NCBI RefSeq assembly: GCF_900177405.1
Contig: NZ_LT840185.1
Span: 124,001 to 188,000 of the forward strand
Direction: 5' to 3'
Source: Allosphingosinicella indica
GTDB lineage: Bacteria; Pseudomonadota; Alphaproteobacteria; Sphingomonadales; Sphingomonadaceae
Length of the DNA stretch: 64,000 nt
Made by a program: the position numbers and the translations under genes. Below are positions 1-8,785 of the stretch, one piece after another. The notes beneath the pieces were generated by a model. The model was not told where the DNA came from. It saw only the letters and a program-made list of their open reading frames with translations, and ran no database searches. The number at the start of each line of letters is the position of its first letter. Within the stretch, counting starts at the first letter, position 1.

Positions 1-1
1 C

Positions 2-346
2 ACTTTGGCAGAGCATGTCGCGGCCCTTCCCGAGGCGAGTCGATCGCCCGAGCGCTCGCCACGAACAAAGAAGGCCAACAGCAAAACAGAGGCGTCGCCC
101 AAGCCAGCCAAGCCAAAGCCTCGCCCCAGCCGCGCAGCGCTCGACAGAGCCGAAGCGGCGCTGGCCGTTGCCGGGACATCGCACCAGGCGGACCTTTCCA
201 GGCTCCGAAGAAAGCGAGCCGAGATCGATCGCGAGATACGTGCGCTCGAGGCACGACAGGAACGAGAAAAAGCAAAACTTGAGCGCGCAATCGATCGAGC
301 GCGAACGACTTTTGAACGAGCCATGGAGGCGTGGCGGGCGCAGTGA
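2..346 (+). CDS. Small Ala/Lys/Arg-rich coiled-coil protein (5' end may lie outside window)
   Basis: The reading frame is open from the left edge and ends at 346. A TTG at 5 is the first possible start inside the window, but the true start may lie upstream. The N-terminal part is rich in Pro, Lys, Ser and Ala. Residues about 45-110 form a charged heptad-like helix (repeated RxxxE/ExxK runs ending in FERAMEAWRAQ), so a coiled coil is likely. Similar short proteins in sphingomonads are often auto-annotated as TolA-like envelope proteins on composition alone. No catalytic motif is seen, and the function is unknown. Confidence 0.6.
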   Translation, partial: TLAEHVAALPEASRSPERSPRTKKANSKTEASPKPAKPKPRPSRAALDRAEAALAVAGTSHQADLSRLRRKRAEIDREIRALEARQEREKAKLERAIDRARTTFERAMEAWRAQ

Positions 347-450
347 CGTGCGTACGTTGCGCCACGGCGAAGCGACGCGCATTCCCGCAAATTCGACATA
401 ACCTGCATCACGGACACGAAACCCCGCGTGCAGACCCGGCTTTATCCAGC

Positions 451-738
451 ATGCCTCGTTTCTACCTCCACCTTTGCGACAGCGGCGATTTCCTGAAGGA
501 CGACGAGGGTAGTGAGCTCACCGACGCCGCGGTGGCGCGCCAGACCGCCATCAGCGAAGCGCGAAGCATCATGGCGAGCGACCTGAGAACCGGCACGCTC
601 GACCTGTCCGCTTTCATCGAAGTGGACGATGAGAACCGAAAATATCTCTTCACCGTGCATTTTGCCGACGCGATTAAGGTGAAGGGGGGAGACTTGCGCG
701 CGACCGGCGGCGGTCGCGAAGGACAGACACTGCAGTAG
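451..738 (+). CDS. DUF6894 family protein
   Basis: This 95-residue protein starts MPRFYLHLCDSGDFLKDDEG and continues with an alternating strand/helix pattern (ARQTAISEARSIMASDL) typical of the small DUF6894 family common in Sphingomonas and Bradyrhizobium. ATG 451 was chosen because the family begins at the MPRFYxH motif; the in-frame extension back to 331 has no family character. The biochemical role of DUF6894 is unknown. It is a cytoplasmic protein with no signal peptide or membrane segment. The last 15 residues are Gly-rich and probably disordered. Confidence 0.75.
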   Translation: MPRFYLHLCDSGDFLKDDEGSELTDAAVARQTAISEARSIMASDLRTGTLDLSAFIEVDDENRKYLFTVHFADAIKVKGGDLRATGGGREGQTLQ

Positions 739-927
739 CCGTAGGCAAGGGCTTTCGCTGCAAGGACCCGCAAGAGGGAAAGGATAGTGGAATCGCGAAG
801 CAAGCAGCGGCCGGCCGCAGCCACCGTCAAATGCAGGAATTCTTCCGTCGGGGCATAGTGCCGGCGTCGCCGCGCCGCGGAAGCTTTCCCGCGTGCTACC
901 CTGGACAAACGATCGGTACCGCGTCTG

Positions 928-1224
928 CTAGCCAGTGCCCTCCGGACTGCCGGCCGAGTTGTCGTCGCCCTCCTTATCGTTCTTCCGGGCCCAGCGATCG
1001 CCGCGCGTCTGCGCCACGCCGGTTACATTGCGAGAATCCTCCGGCTCATATTCACCGCCATGCGGTCCCTGGGCGTCGCCGCTCCAACGGCCATCCTTGG
1101 TGTGTGCCATTCCCGTCACATTACGGGAATCATTGGGCTCATACTCATTGGGACGGTCGGTTTCCGATTGGCGATCCTCGCGACGATGCATGTCGCGATG
1201 ATCGCTACGATTACTGTCGGACAT
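928..1224 (-). CDS. 98-aa hydrophilic protein with two copies of a 21-residue motif
   Basis: The start at 1224 is supported by a GGAGAG ribosome-binding sequence just upstream (reading leftward). The protein is very polar (Asp, Arg, Ser, Asn, Gly) with no hydrophobic core. It carries two tandem copies of a motif of the form EYEP(N/E)DSRNVTG(M/V)A(H/Q)T at residues 27-47 and 58-78, each ending in RW and spaced 31 residues apart (DNA 1084-1146 and 991-1053). The copies differ at the DNA level, so the duplication is old or under selection. I do not recognise a named family. It is probably an intrinsically disordered small protein of unknown function. Confidence 0.6.
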   Translation of the reverse strand: MSDSNRSDHRDMHRREDRQSETDRPNEYEPNDSRNVTGMAHTKDGRWSGDAQGPHGGEYEPEDSRNVTGVAQTRGDRWARKNDKEGDDNSAGSPEGTG

Positions 1225-2009
1225 TTCACTCTCCACTTGCCAATGCCGAAGTGACGGCATTTCCTTCACCCCGGACAACGCATCGCCCGCCGATAGGTGG
1301 CAGCTCGCCCCCCGCCGAGAAATGCGAAGCCGGAACGAATTCAGCCCAGCATTGCCAGGAGAGGTACGGCGCAAGTCTCCACACCGTGGCGGAGCCCGGA
1401 TGGCTCTTAGCGGCACAGGCAAATTCCAATATTGATCTATCGAGCAACTTACGCTGAACTCATACTGTCGGCGCTCCACTGCTCGGAAGCACCGGCGGAG
1501 CGCGCGGGTCGGTTCGGATGGCCCGCGTGCTCCAACCTCAGCCGAAGACCTATCTAATTGTGGTCACGTCCCGATAGGTGTCCGGCCGGCGTCCTCCCCC
1601 GCCCTGAAGGGGCCGCGCTGTCACTCGATGATGAAACTCACCGCCAGCAAATTCGCGAAGTTCAGCGCCGTCATGCGTCTGAAGTCATGCCGGACCCCGC
1701 ATAAGACCGCGACCAATGTAAATTAGCCCGACCGGTAACGGATGTTTGATCTTCCACCGAGGATAAGCCGACGATCCACCAGGCATCGTGACCAGCGTAT
1801 CCCGCCAGAACGGACTCGGCCGGTAGAATGTCCAATACGCGCCAGCATGCGCTCATTTCACGAGTTCATGGGGTATATCGCGTAGGTGGGGGCAAGAGCG
1901 TCTCACGGCCGTTCTCGCCTCTTGACGTCTCCTGCTATTTTGCGCCGGGCTCATAAATTTCGATAGCACCACCAATCCTGCCGTGGAAGAAATGCGGCAG
2001 GAGATAGTG
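1225..2009. other. Intergenic stretch without a supported gene
   Basis: I see no convincing gene in this stretch of about 785 bases. Short open frames exist (for example leftward 1671-1856), but they lack a ribosome-binding site, family resemblance and conserved motifs. The segment 1850-2000 is somewhat richer in A/T and probably holds the promoter of the following membrane protein. Confidence 0.5.
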
Positions 2010-2585
2010 ATGCACGTTCGTCTATACATCGTGATCTACGCTTCGCTTTTTGCGCTACTTGCCTTGGCAGACCTTACGTCCAGCCTGTTGGGCCACTGGC
2101 TGGCGGGAGCGACCGAATTCAATCCCGCACTCGCGGTTTCCGGACGCATCGACGTCGAGCGGTTCGTGGGCCTGAATGCATTGCTTGGAATGGTCACTGT
2201 CGGGATGTTCGGCTGGGCAATGGCGCGCGCGGAACGTGCCGATCCATCCTATCTCGCCGCGCCGTGGAAGGCTGCGCTCAGCTGGCTGACCTACCTCAAC
2301 CCCTTCAAGCCAGCCAATCAGCCGCGTGCGGTCTTCCACTGGATCGCGATAGCGATCAGCCTGCTCATGGTCCGTACCATGGCCGTTGCGAACAACCTGG
2401 CCATTGCTTTCGAGCTACAGGATCTGCTCACGCCGTTGTCGGCCGCCGTCGCCGCGCTCGCTCCGTCGAATCTCGTCTACATGCTGGTGGTCACGATCCT
2501 GGTCGCACCCTTCTGGCTCATCAGCCTTTACATGGTGCCGCACCTTCTGAAGACAGCCATTTCGGGACGGCCCCACCCTATCTGA
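2010..2585 (+). CDS. Integral membrane protein of unknown function
   Basis: ATG 2010 is preceded by AGGAG with six bases of spacing, which favours it over the in-frame GTG 1983 and ATG 1992. The 191-residue product has about four hydrophobic segments: near residues 3-25, 55-75, 110-135 and 150-180. The loop between segments 1 and 2 includes TEFNPALAVSGRIDVERFVGLN. It has no signal-peptide cleavage site and no catalytic motif that I recognise. It stands alone, with the next gene 167 bases downstream. Confidence 0.65.
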   Translation: MHVRLYIVIYASLFALLALADLTSSLLGHWLAGATEFNPALAVSGRIDVERFVGLNALLGMVTVGMFGWAMARAERADPSYLAAPWKAALSWLTYLNPFKPANQPRAVFHWIAIAISLLMVRTMAVANNLAIAFELQDLLTPLSAAVAALAPSNLVYMLVVTILVAPFWLISLYMVPHLLKTAISGRPHPI

Positions 2586-2752
2586 GTTTGCGGACTAGAA
2601 CCGGTCATCGCAGACCGGACAGCGCAGCGAGCCGAGGATGCGGAGCCCTCCCGCTTTTCCGGTCCGTTCCAAGCACTCCCAATAGCGCAGGCATCGTCAA
2701 CATCGCCGGCAGCGCAACAGCTAAGCTAGGTATAAATCTTTCGGGAGGTCAC

Positions 2753-4192
2753 ATGTTCGCATTGCTGCGACTGCTGTGGGTGTCGTTGATTGTCGCGGCG
2801 CCGGCGGCGGCTGAGCCGATTGCCGATATCACCGCTGTCGTCGGCGCGGACGTCCTCCCGATGACGGATCGCGAACGACTGCTCGATCAGACCGTCATCG
2901 TCGCGGGCGACAGGATCATAGAAGTCGGACCGCGACGGTCCGTGCGCATTCCTGCCGGAGCGAAGCGGCTGGACGCGCATGGCATGACCCTCATGCCCGG
3001 TCTCGTCGATATGCACGTTCACCTCGCCCCCGTAGCCGGTGTCGATGGTGATGCAGCGCAACGGGCACTCGCGGTCATGCTCGCGCATGGCATTACAACC
3101 GCGCGCGGCATGGCTGGCTCTCCAGCCAATCTGCAGGTCCGCGACGCGATCGAACGCGGTCGGCTCACGGGTCCGCGCTTCTATGTCGCCGCACCGGGGA
3201 TCCATTTACAGAATGCCGATGATGCCGATGCGGCCCGGGAAAAGGTGCGTCAGGCGAAGGCGGACGGCTACGACCTCATCAAGGCGCACCATATTGTCGA
3301 TCCCGGCATCTGGGAGGCGGTGCAGGAAGAGGCGCGGAAACTGGGTCTGCCGACGGCGGGGCATGTGACCAATCCGGTAGGGCTTGCGCGCGCGCTGGCG
3401 GCGGGCCAGCAAATCGAGCATCTCGACGGCTTCGTGCTGGCGCTACTTCCCGAAGGCTCGCCGCTCCGATCGGTCGAATTCGGGCAGATCCCGCCGTCCT
3501 CCATAATCCAGGCTGCCGCCGCCGCCAGCGACCTCCGGATCGCAGAAATCGCCGCGCAAGCGAAAGGCCATCATGTTCCGACACTGGCGCTGTTCGAACG
3601 CATCACCGAGCTTGAGCGTCCTGTCTCGGTGCTGCTGAGCCACCCCGACATGCGCTACGTGCCGGACGCGGCCCTACAGCAATGGTCCGAACAGCGCGGT
3701 CAAATGCAGAAGGCGGGTTTCACCTCCTCCGACGGCGAGCGCTTTCGTGCGCTTCGCCAGCGGATCACTGCCGCCCTACACCGCACCGGCGTTCCATTGA
3801 TGGCGGGCTCCGACACGGCGCAGTCCTTCCACATCTGGGGGCCGGGCCTGATCCAAGAGATCCAGTCGCTGGGTGCCGCGGGTCTGGCGCCGATCGACGC
3901 GCTACGGAGCGCGACCGTCGTTCCGCGCGATTATATGCGCGGGCTTCCAAACGGCGGGTCAGGCCTCGGGTGGAAGCCCGAATTCGGCACGGTCACGAAG
4001 GGCGCGCGTGCCGACCTCATCCTGCTCAGGAGAGATCCCTCGCGCGATCTCGCGACGCTGGCGAGACCCGAAATCGTGATCGCAGCCGGCAGGACTTTCG
4101 ATCGGGCGTCGCTCGACGCCATGCTTGAAAAGGCTGCGCTCGATGCGAAGGCGCAGCCAACCGCTGGAGCCACCTCCAAAGGACCGGCATGA
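2753..4192 (+). CDS. Exported metal-dependent amidohydrolase
   Basis: A 479-residue member of the amidohydrolase superfamily (imidazolonepropionase/Xaa-Pro-dipeptidase-like branch), predicted to hydrolyse amide or peptide-like bonds in the periplasm. Metal-binding landmarks are visible: HxH at His88/His90 in VDMHVHL, Lys177 in the DLIKAHH segment (the position of a bridging carboxylated lysine), His204 in AGHVTN, His223 in EHLDG, and Asp354 in AGSDTA. Residues 1-20 (MFALLRLLWV onward to AAAE) are a signal peptide. ATG 2753 follows GGGAGG and starts exactly at the signal peptide; the longer in-frame extension to 2264 is rejected. It overlaps the next gene by ATGA, so the two are translationally coupled. 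Confidence 0.88.
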   Translation: MFALLRLLWVSLIVAAPAAAEPIADITAVVGADVLPMTDRERLLDQTVIVAGDRIIEVGPRRSVRIPAGAKRLDAHGMTLMPGLVDMHVHLAPVAGVDGDAAQRALAVMLAHGITTARGMAGSPANLQVRDAIERGRLTGPRFYVAAPGIHLQNADDADAAREKVRQAKADGYDLIKAHHIVDPGIWEAVQEEARKLGLPTAGHVTNPVGLARALAAGQQIEHLDGFVLALLPEGSPLRSVEFGQIPPSSIIQAAAAASDLRIAEIAAQAKGHHVPTLALFERITELERPVSVLLSHPDMRYVPDAALQQWSEQRGQMQKAGFTSSDGERFRALRQRITAALHRTGVPLMAGSDTAQSFHIWGPGLIQEIQSLGAAGLAPIDALRSATVVPRDYMRGLPNGGSGLGWKPEFGTVTKGARADLILLRRDPSRDLATLARPEIVIAAGRTFDRASLDAMLEKAALDAKAQPTAGATSKGPA

Positions 4193-5331
4193 ACGAGATC
4201 GGCTTCACGCGCCGCCAGAGCCTGATCGGGGGAGCGGCTCTGGGATTGCTGCCGTCCTGTGTCACGGCATCGCAGGAGCGCGCACCGCTCCTGTGGGAAA
4301 AGCTTGCGGCAGAGCCCTATGACGGGAAGCAGGACGACATCGCGTTCGCCTCGGACAGGCGGGGATGGTATGGAAATGGCAAGGGACTGATCTACCGCAC
4401 CGACGATGGCGGCGACAGCTGGGCGAGGGTCTGCGAAAAGCCGGGCACATTCGTTCGCGCACTGGGCTTCTGGAACGAGAATGAAGGCGTGTTCGGCAAT
4501 GTCGGGATCGGCTCATTCCCCGGCGTCAGCGACCCTGTTCCTCTATATTGGACCGAAGACGGCGGCGTCAGCTGGACCGCAGCGTCGATCGACGGTGAGA
4601 GGCCGCAAGGCATTTGCGCGATCGAGATCGTGCGCGCGCCCTTTATCGATCGCGGGGAGCGCGCTGAGCGGCTGACGATCCATGCCGCGGGTCGGGTCGG
4701 CGGTCCGGCCCATTATCTCAGATCGCTAGACCGTGGAAGGAGCTGGTCGTCGACCAATCTCGGTGCGCTTACCGCGGCGATCTTCGACGTGAAATTCATC
4801 TCCCCGTCGATCGGCTTTCTGGCTGGAAGCAGCGATGGCGACCTTGCCAGGGCCCGCGGGCTGATCCTCCGCACCGACGATGGCGGCGCAAGCTGGCGCG
4901 AGGTGTTTCGGAGCACTCGCGACGTTGAGACCGTCTGGAAGCTTCACTTCCCGTCCACAAGTGTCGGCTTCGGCACGATCCAGAGCTACGACAGCGACCC
5001 GGCAAATGTTCAACGCTTCGTAGCGAAAACGACGGACGGCGGGCGTTCCTGGAAAGAGATGCCCCTCGTACGCAACGCACGCTGGCGCAGCTTCGGCGTC
5101 GGCTTCGCGTCCGAAACGCTCGGCTGGGTCGGCGGCAATATCGGCGGCCTCGAGACACGCGACGGCGGCACGACCTGGTCTCCGGTCGAGATGGGCCAGG
5201 CCGTCAACAAGATCCGGTTTGTCGGAGAGGGCGGACGCCGCCGGGCCTTCGCGATCGGCACCGGCGTTTACAGGCTTGATCTCCCCCCGGCGTTCGCGAA
5301 CGCGACAATGCGAGACCTCCGGCTCTTGTGA
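4189..5331 (+). CDS. BNR/YCF48-type beta-propeller lipoprotein
   Basis: The 380-residue protein starts with a twin-arginine-like N terminus (RR at 8-9 in FTRRQSLIGG) followed by a lipobox-like LPSC (Cys24), so it is probably an exported lipoprotein. The mature part has at least six Asp-box/BNR repeats of the form (T/R)xDGGxxW, for example TDDGGDSW, TEDGGVSW, TDDGGASW, TTDGGRSW and TRDGGTTW, which build a six- or seven-bladed sialidase/YCF48-like propeller. No sialidase active-site arginine triad could be assigned, so a structural or binding role is as likely as catalysis. It is coupled by a 4-base overlap to the amidohydrolase, which suggests they act together in the periplasm. Confidence 0.82.
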   Translation: MNEIGFTRRQSLIGGAALGLLPSCVTASQERAPLLWEKLAAEPYDGKQDDIAFASDRRGWYGNGKGLIYRTDDGGDSWARVCEKPGTFVRALGFWNENEGVFGNVGIGSFPGVSDPVPLYWTEDGGVSWTAASIDGERPQGICAIEIVRAPFIDRGERAERLTIHAAGRVGGPAHYLRSLDRGRSWSSTNLGALTAAIFDVKFISPSIGFLAGSSDGDLARARGLILRTDDGGASWREVFRSTRDVETVWKLHFPSTSVGFGTIQSYDSDPANVQRFVAKTTDGGRSWKEMPLVRNARWRSFGVGFASETLGWVGGNIGGLETRDGGTTWSPVEMGQAVNKIRFVGEGGRRRAFAIGTGVYRLDLPPAFANATMRDLRLL

Positions 5332-5585
5332 GCGCTGGCCAACGCGTTTGCTGCGAAGCATCCGCATGCGGGCGCGCCGTAGCCATCGAGCGCGCCATAC
5401 CGGATCGCGCGGGACGGAATTCTTGCCCTCCTTATGGTCCGTCCAGTGCCAGCGCTATGGAGGTGACCGGCGAGTGGTAGCGCTGTGGGCCTTCGCCTGG
5501 AGACGAGGAAGCCGTCCTGCTCTCTGCCAGCGGCAAGCCGGGAAACGGGCACGACATCCTCATTCGCGCGAGTTGGTTGCAAGCA

Positions 5586-6914
5586 TCAGATCTTTTCCAG
5601 CAGTAGGTTCAGCCCATCCTTGGGATGCGCAATGGGCAGCCACAGCATCTCGGGTGAATAGTTCTCGCGCAGGACGATGCGACGGTGGCCAAGGAGTTCG
5701 GCGAGGAACAGTTTCATCTGTACGGTGGCGAAATGCAGGCCCAGACACATGTGCGCCCCGCCGCCGAACGGAAGCCAGGCATATCTGTGTCGGCGTCGAA
5801 CCTCTTCCGCCGTGAAACGCATGGGATCGAAGCGTTCCGGGTCCGGCCAAAGTTCTTCCATTCGATGGGTATGGAGAATGTGGATGCCAACCGATGCGCC
5901 TTTTGGCAGCCTGTGGCCGGCGAACTCGACGTCCCGGGTCAGGCCTCGCGGCAATGACGGAACGGGGGGCATGAGTCGCAAGGCTTCGCTGATCACCATT
6001 TCGCAAAGCTCGAGCTGGCGAAGACTCGCAAGAGTGACACGCCCGCGATTGTCGCGGGTCCAGACGCGCAATTCGGCGCGGACACGCTCCTGCCACTCGG
6101 GATGCCGACCAAGCAGAAATGCGACGGAGGTCAGCGCGGAGGACGTCGTGTCGTGCGCCGCCATGAGCAGCAGGCTCATATGGTCAACGATCGCCTCTTC
6201 GCCGAGATGGGCGCCATGCTCGTCGACCGCTATGCAGATGGCGCTAAAGATATCCGGACCCGGCGATCGCCGACGCTGCGGGATTTCCGCGAGCAGCGTC
6301 CGATGCAATCGCCGACGCGCCCGCATTCCGCGCCAAAGCCCGCCCCCGATGATCGGACGCCGGATCAGGGCCGTCGACGCTCCGAGCATCGTTATGAAGT
6401 CGCGTCCGACTTGCGTGGCTCGCGTACCGAGCGGTAGCCCGAGCAGGCACTGCGCCGCGAGGTCGAGGGTGAGCCGCTTGATCTCGGGATAAAAAGCGAG
6501 CGCGAGCGGCCAGTTCTCCAGGTCTCGCCCGATACCCGCGCGCATGCCGTCGAGATAGGCTTGCATCGGCTCAGCCTTGAACGCCGCCCCGATCAATCTG
6601 CGATGGTCGCGATGGTGGCCATCGTCAATCGAGATCAGACCCCGCGGGAACGTACTCCCGATGACCGGGTCCCAGCCGAGTTCGGAGGAGAAGGCGCCGT
6701 CGCGGTTCAGGAGCACGAGCTCGTTCGCGTCTGGACCGAGCAGCACGATTGCCCGCATCCCGAACAGGCCGATCTCAACGACGGGTCCGTGGCGCTCGTA
6801 GAGGCGCTGCATCACGCCAGGCGGATCGCGAAGATAGGCACGGGTCATCTTCAGCGAAGACAGGATGCCCTCGCCGTTTGCACGGGGAATAAGCGGAGGC
6901 ATGGACTTTGCCAT
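5586..6914 (-). CDS. Cytochrome P450
   Basis: A 442-residue class I-type soluble bacterial P450 (heme-thiolate monooxygenase). The I-helix oxygen-activation motif reads MAAHDTTSSA, the ExxR of helix K is in SEALRL, and the heme loop FGGGAHMCLG supplies the Cys ligand (about residue 390). Its substrate cannot be read from sequence; the sequence resembles CYP families that hydroxylate hydrophobic compounds. The start at 6914 is preceded by AAGGAAG. No ferredoxin or ferredoxin reductase gene is adjacent, so redox partners must come from elsewhere. It lies 115 bases downstream of the small 7030-7509 gene in the same direction, and both probably respond to the TetR locus beyond 7556. Confidence 0.93.
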   Translation of the reverse strand: MAKSMPPLIPRANGEGILSSLKMTRAYLRDPPGVMQRLYERHGPVVEIGLFGMRAIVLLGPDANELVLLNRDGAFSSELGWDPVIGSTFPRGLISIDDGHHRDHRRLIGAAFKAEPMQAYLDGMRAGIGRDLENWPLALAFYPEIKRLTLDLAAQCLLGLPLGTRATQVGRDFITMLGASTALIRRPIIGGGLWRGMRARRRLHRTLLAEIPQRRRSPGPDIFSAICIAVDEHGAHLGEEAIVDHMSLLLMAAHDTTSSALTSVAFLLGRHPEWQERVRAELRVWTRDNRGRVTLASLRQLELCEMVISEALRLMPPVPSLPRGLTRDVEFAGHRLPKGASVGIHILHTHRMEELWPDPERFDPMRFTAEEVRRRHRYAWLPFGGGAHMCLGLHFATVQMKLFLAELLGHRRIVLRENYSPEMLWLPIAHPKDGLNLLLEKI

Positions 6915-7029
6915 TGTGCGAAACTTCCTTGCAGTCGGCACCTGAGGGACGGCGTCGAAAGCGCTATTCGGGATCCGCTCCGGCGAGGCCCGGCGGACCA
7001 GGGCCAGCGACACGCTCGACAAAATCCGG

Positions 7030-7509
7030 TCAGGCCGCACCGCCATGGTCGTCTAGAAACGCCGCCCAATGGGCGGAGGTCATGGTCGCGAGATATTCGG
7101 ATTGCATTTCCGCAGTGAGCACCTCCAGCAATGTCCGGTCCTCCACCCAGAATTCGACCACCCGGAAGAGACCGCCGCGGTTCAAAGTCTTGGCGGTCCA
7201 GCCCTCCCGCCGGGCGATGTCATGCACGGCCTTTTCCTCGAGCGGAGTGGCGATCGCAGCATGTCCGGCATGGTGGCCAGACGGGACGGCGGCGATGCGA
7301 CGGCCTTCCGCGTCCCGGGCGCCGAAGGCCGGAAACAGCGCCATCCCGTCCGGATAGAATTCGATCGCGCTTCGACGTTCATCGTCCGCCATCGCGATCC
7401 AGGCATTCATCACCGGAGGGAATGGCAGCGCCTGGCCGCCCCAGAGATCCGCAACGACGCACGCGGCATGCTGAGGCCGCCGGGCCGGCAGCGAAAGGTG
7501 AAAGATCAT
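7030..7509 (-). CDS. Small VOC-like hypothetical protein
   Basis: This 159-residue protein starts MIFHLSLPARRPQHAACVVADLWGG, which resembles the first beta-alpha unit of vicinal-oxygen-chelate (glyoxalase-like) domains. It contains several His and Glu residues (HHAGH, VVEFWVEDR) that could bind metal. Assignment to the VOC superfamily is only a resemblance. It is cytosolic, the first gene of the leftward unit that also contains the P450, and its start is 47 bases from a long perfect palindrome. A role in supplying or processing the P450 substrate is inferred from position only. Confidence 0.6.
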   Translation of the reverse strand: MIFHLSLPARRPQHAACVVADLWGGQALPFPPVMNAWIAMADDERRSAIEFYPDGMALFPAFGARDAEGRRIAAVPSGHHAGHAAIATPLEEKAVHDIARREGWTAKTLNRGGLFRVVEFWVEDRTLLEVLTAEMQSEYLATMTSAHWAAFLDDHGGAA

Positions 7510-7555
7510 GTAGCAGCTTCCTGTCCAGTTGGCGCGGCACGCCACTACGCGGCCT

Positions 7556-7593
7556 GCTGGCATATGTAAAGCGGATGCTTTACATATGCCAGC
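7556..7593. promoter_or_regulatory. Perfect 17-bp-arm palindrome, putative TetR operator
   Basis: Two perfectly complementary 17-base arms, GCTGGCATATGTAAAGC (7556-7572) and its reverse complement (7577-7593), flank the 4-base spacer GGAT. The site lies between the leftward small gene/P450 unit (start 7509) and the rightward MDR reductase (start 7625), where it can cover both promoters. A TetR-family regulator is encoded right after the reductase, so it is the likely ligand-responsive repressor binding here. Confidence 0.7.
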
Positions 7594-7624
7594 TTGTGCG
7601 TTAGATATCCCACGGTCTTGCGAC

Positions 7625-8719
7625 ATGAAGTTCGCGGCCAGCACTGGGACGACGCCATTGCATTCTGATCCGCGGATGATCGTTTTGAAGGGTTTCGGGG
7701 GCCCCGAGCAGCTGGCATGCGCGCCGATGCCGGGCGAATATCTCTCGCCCGGCAGCAGCCAGATGCTGGTTCGTATCGTAGCGAGCAGCGTGAACCCCAT
7801 CGAGTGGAAGATGCGCGAGGGCATGGGCGCGCCGCGCTGGCTGTGGCGATGGCGGATCGGACGCCAGCGCGTCCTGGGCATTGATTTCGCCGGAACGGTG
7901 GCCGCGCTCGGCGAGAATTGCCGCGGCTGGCGGAATGGCGACGCGGTGATGGGTATCCGTCCTTATGGTGGCACCTATGCCGACTTCGCCCTCGTCGATC
8001 CGGCGCGAGCGGTCGTCGTTCACCGGCCGCTCGGGATCAGCGCAAGTTCGGCGGGCGTGGTGCCCTGGGCAGGGCTCACCGCGTTCAAGGCACTTGGCAG
8101 GAGATCGCTTGCCGGCAGACGGGTGCTGATCGTCGGCGCGTCGGGTGGCGTCGGCCACCTCGCCGTCCAGATCGCGCGCCACTGCCTGAACGCTGCGCTC
8201 GTCGTCGGCATAGCCGGCGCCCGCAATTCCGGCTTTCTTCGCGCTTGCGGAGCGCATGTCGCGATCGCGCACGATCGGCTGGCGGATCCTATCGATATCC
8301 TGACATACGCGCGCGATTGGCCGGGAAGCTTCGATCTCATCGTCGATCTTGTCGGACGGGACGCCTATTGGACATCGCTGGCCCCTCGCCTGCTCCGTCC
8401 CGACGGCCTCTTCGTCGCCGTCGCAGTGCCCGCGTTGCATCCGGCCCGAGCGGGCGAGGATCTCGGCACGCTCGCCGCCCTAAAGCTGCTCGCCCGCCTT
8501 TCCGTGCGACGATGGAGCGGACGTTACCGCTTCGTCGGGGGCTTGATGGGGGAGCTTTGCGACCGGCGGGCGCTGCAGCGCATTGCCGACTGGATGGCTG
8601 ACGGGCGCCTCGTTCCTCATATCGGCCGCAGCTATCCGCTCGAGCAGGTGGCGGCCGCGCACCGGGCGTGCGAGGCCGGAGTTGTGACCGGAAAGATCGG
8701 GCTCTCGATGCAAGCTTGA
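7625..8719 (+). CDS. Zinc-independent MDR quinone-oxidoreductase-like dehydrogenase
   Basis: A 364-residue medium-chain dehydrogenase/reductase. A GroES-like N-terminal half (SSVNPIEWKMREG, GIDFAGTVAALG, DAVMG) is followed by a Rossmann NAD(P)-binding motif GASGGVGHLAVQIA at residues 171-184. The cysteines that bind zinc in alcohol dehydrogenases are absent, which places it with zeta-crystallin/quinone oxidoreductase-type enzymes that reduce enones or quinones with NADPH. ATG 7625 is the first start; an alternative start at 7676 (MIVLKGFGG) matches the family N terminus better, and neither has a strong ribosome-binding site. It is divergent from the P450 unit and followed by the TetR gene. 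Confidence 0.85.
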   Translation: MKFAASTGTTPLHSDPRMIVLKGFGGPEQLACAPMPGEYLSPGSSQMLVRIVASSVNPIEWKMREGMGAPRWLWRWRIGRQRVLGIDFAGTVAALGENCRGWRNGDAVMGIRPYGGTYADFALVDPARAVVVHRPLGISASSAGVVPWAGLTAFKALGRRSLAGRRVLIVGASGGVGHLAVQIARHCLNAALVVGIAGARNSGFLRACGAHVAIAHDRLADPIDILTYARDWPGSFDLIVDLVGRDAYWTSLAPRLLRPDGLFVAVAVPALHPARAGEDLGTLAALKLLARLSVRRWSGRYRFVGGLMGELCDRRALQRIADWMADGRLVPHIGRSYPLEQVAAAHRACEAGVVTGKIGLSMQA

Positions 8720-8785
8720 CGCCGATAGGGCTGGCATCGATCAGGCCGGCACGAGATATATATCCGGCAGCAAGGAGCGAATACG

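Noticed and set aside
2601-2618. Terminator hairpin CCGGTC-N6-GACCGG
   Set aside because: The stem is only six pairs and no T tract follows.
2264-2752. N-terminal extension of the amidohydrolase
   Set aside because: It overlaps the preceding membrane-protein gene in another frame and lacks family character; the signal peptide and GGGAGG define the start at 2753.
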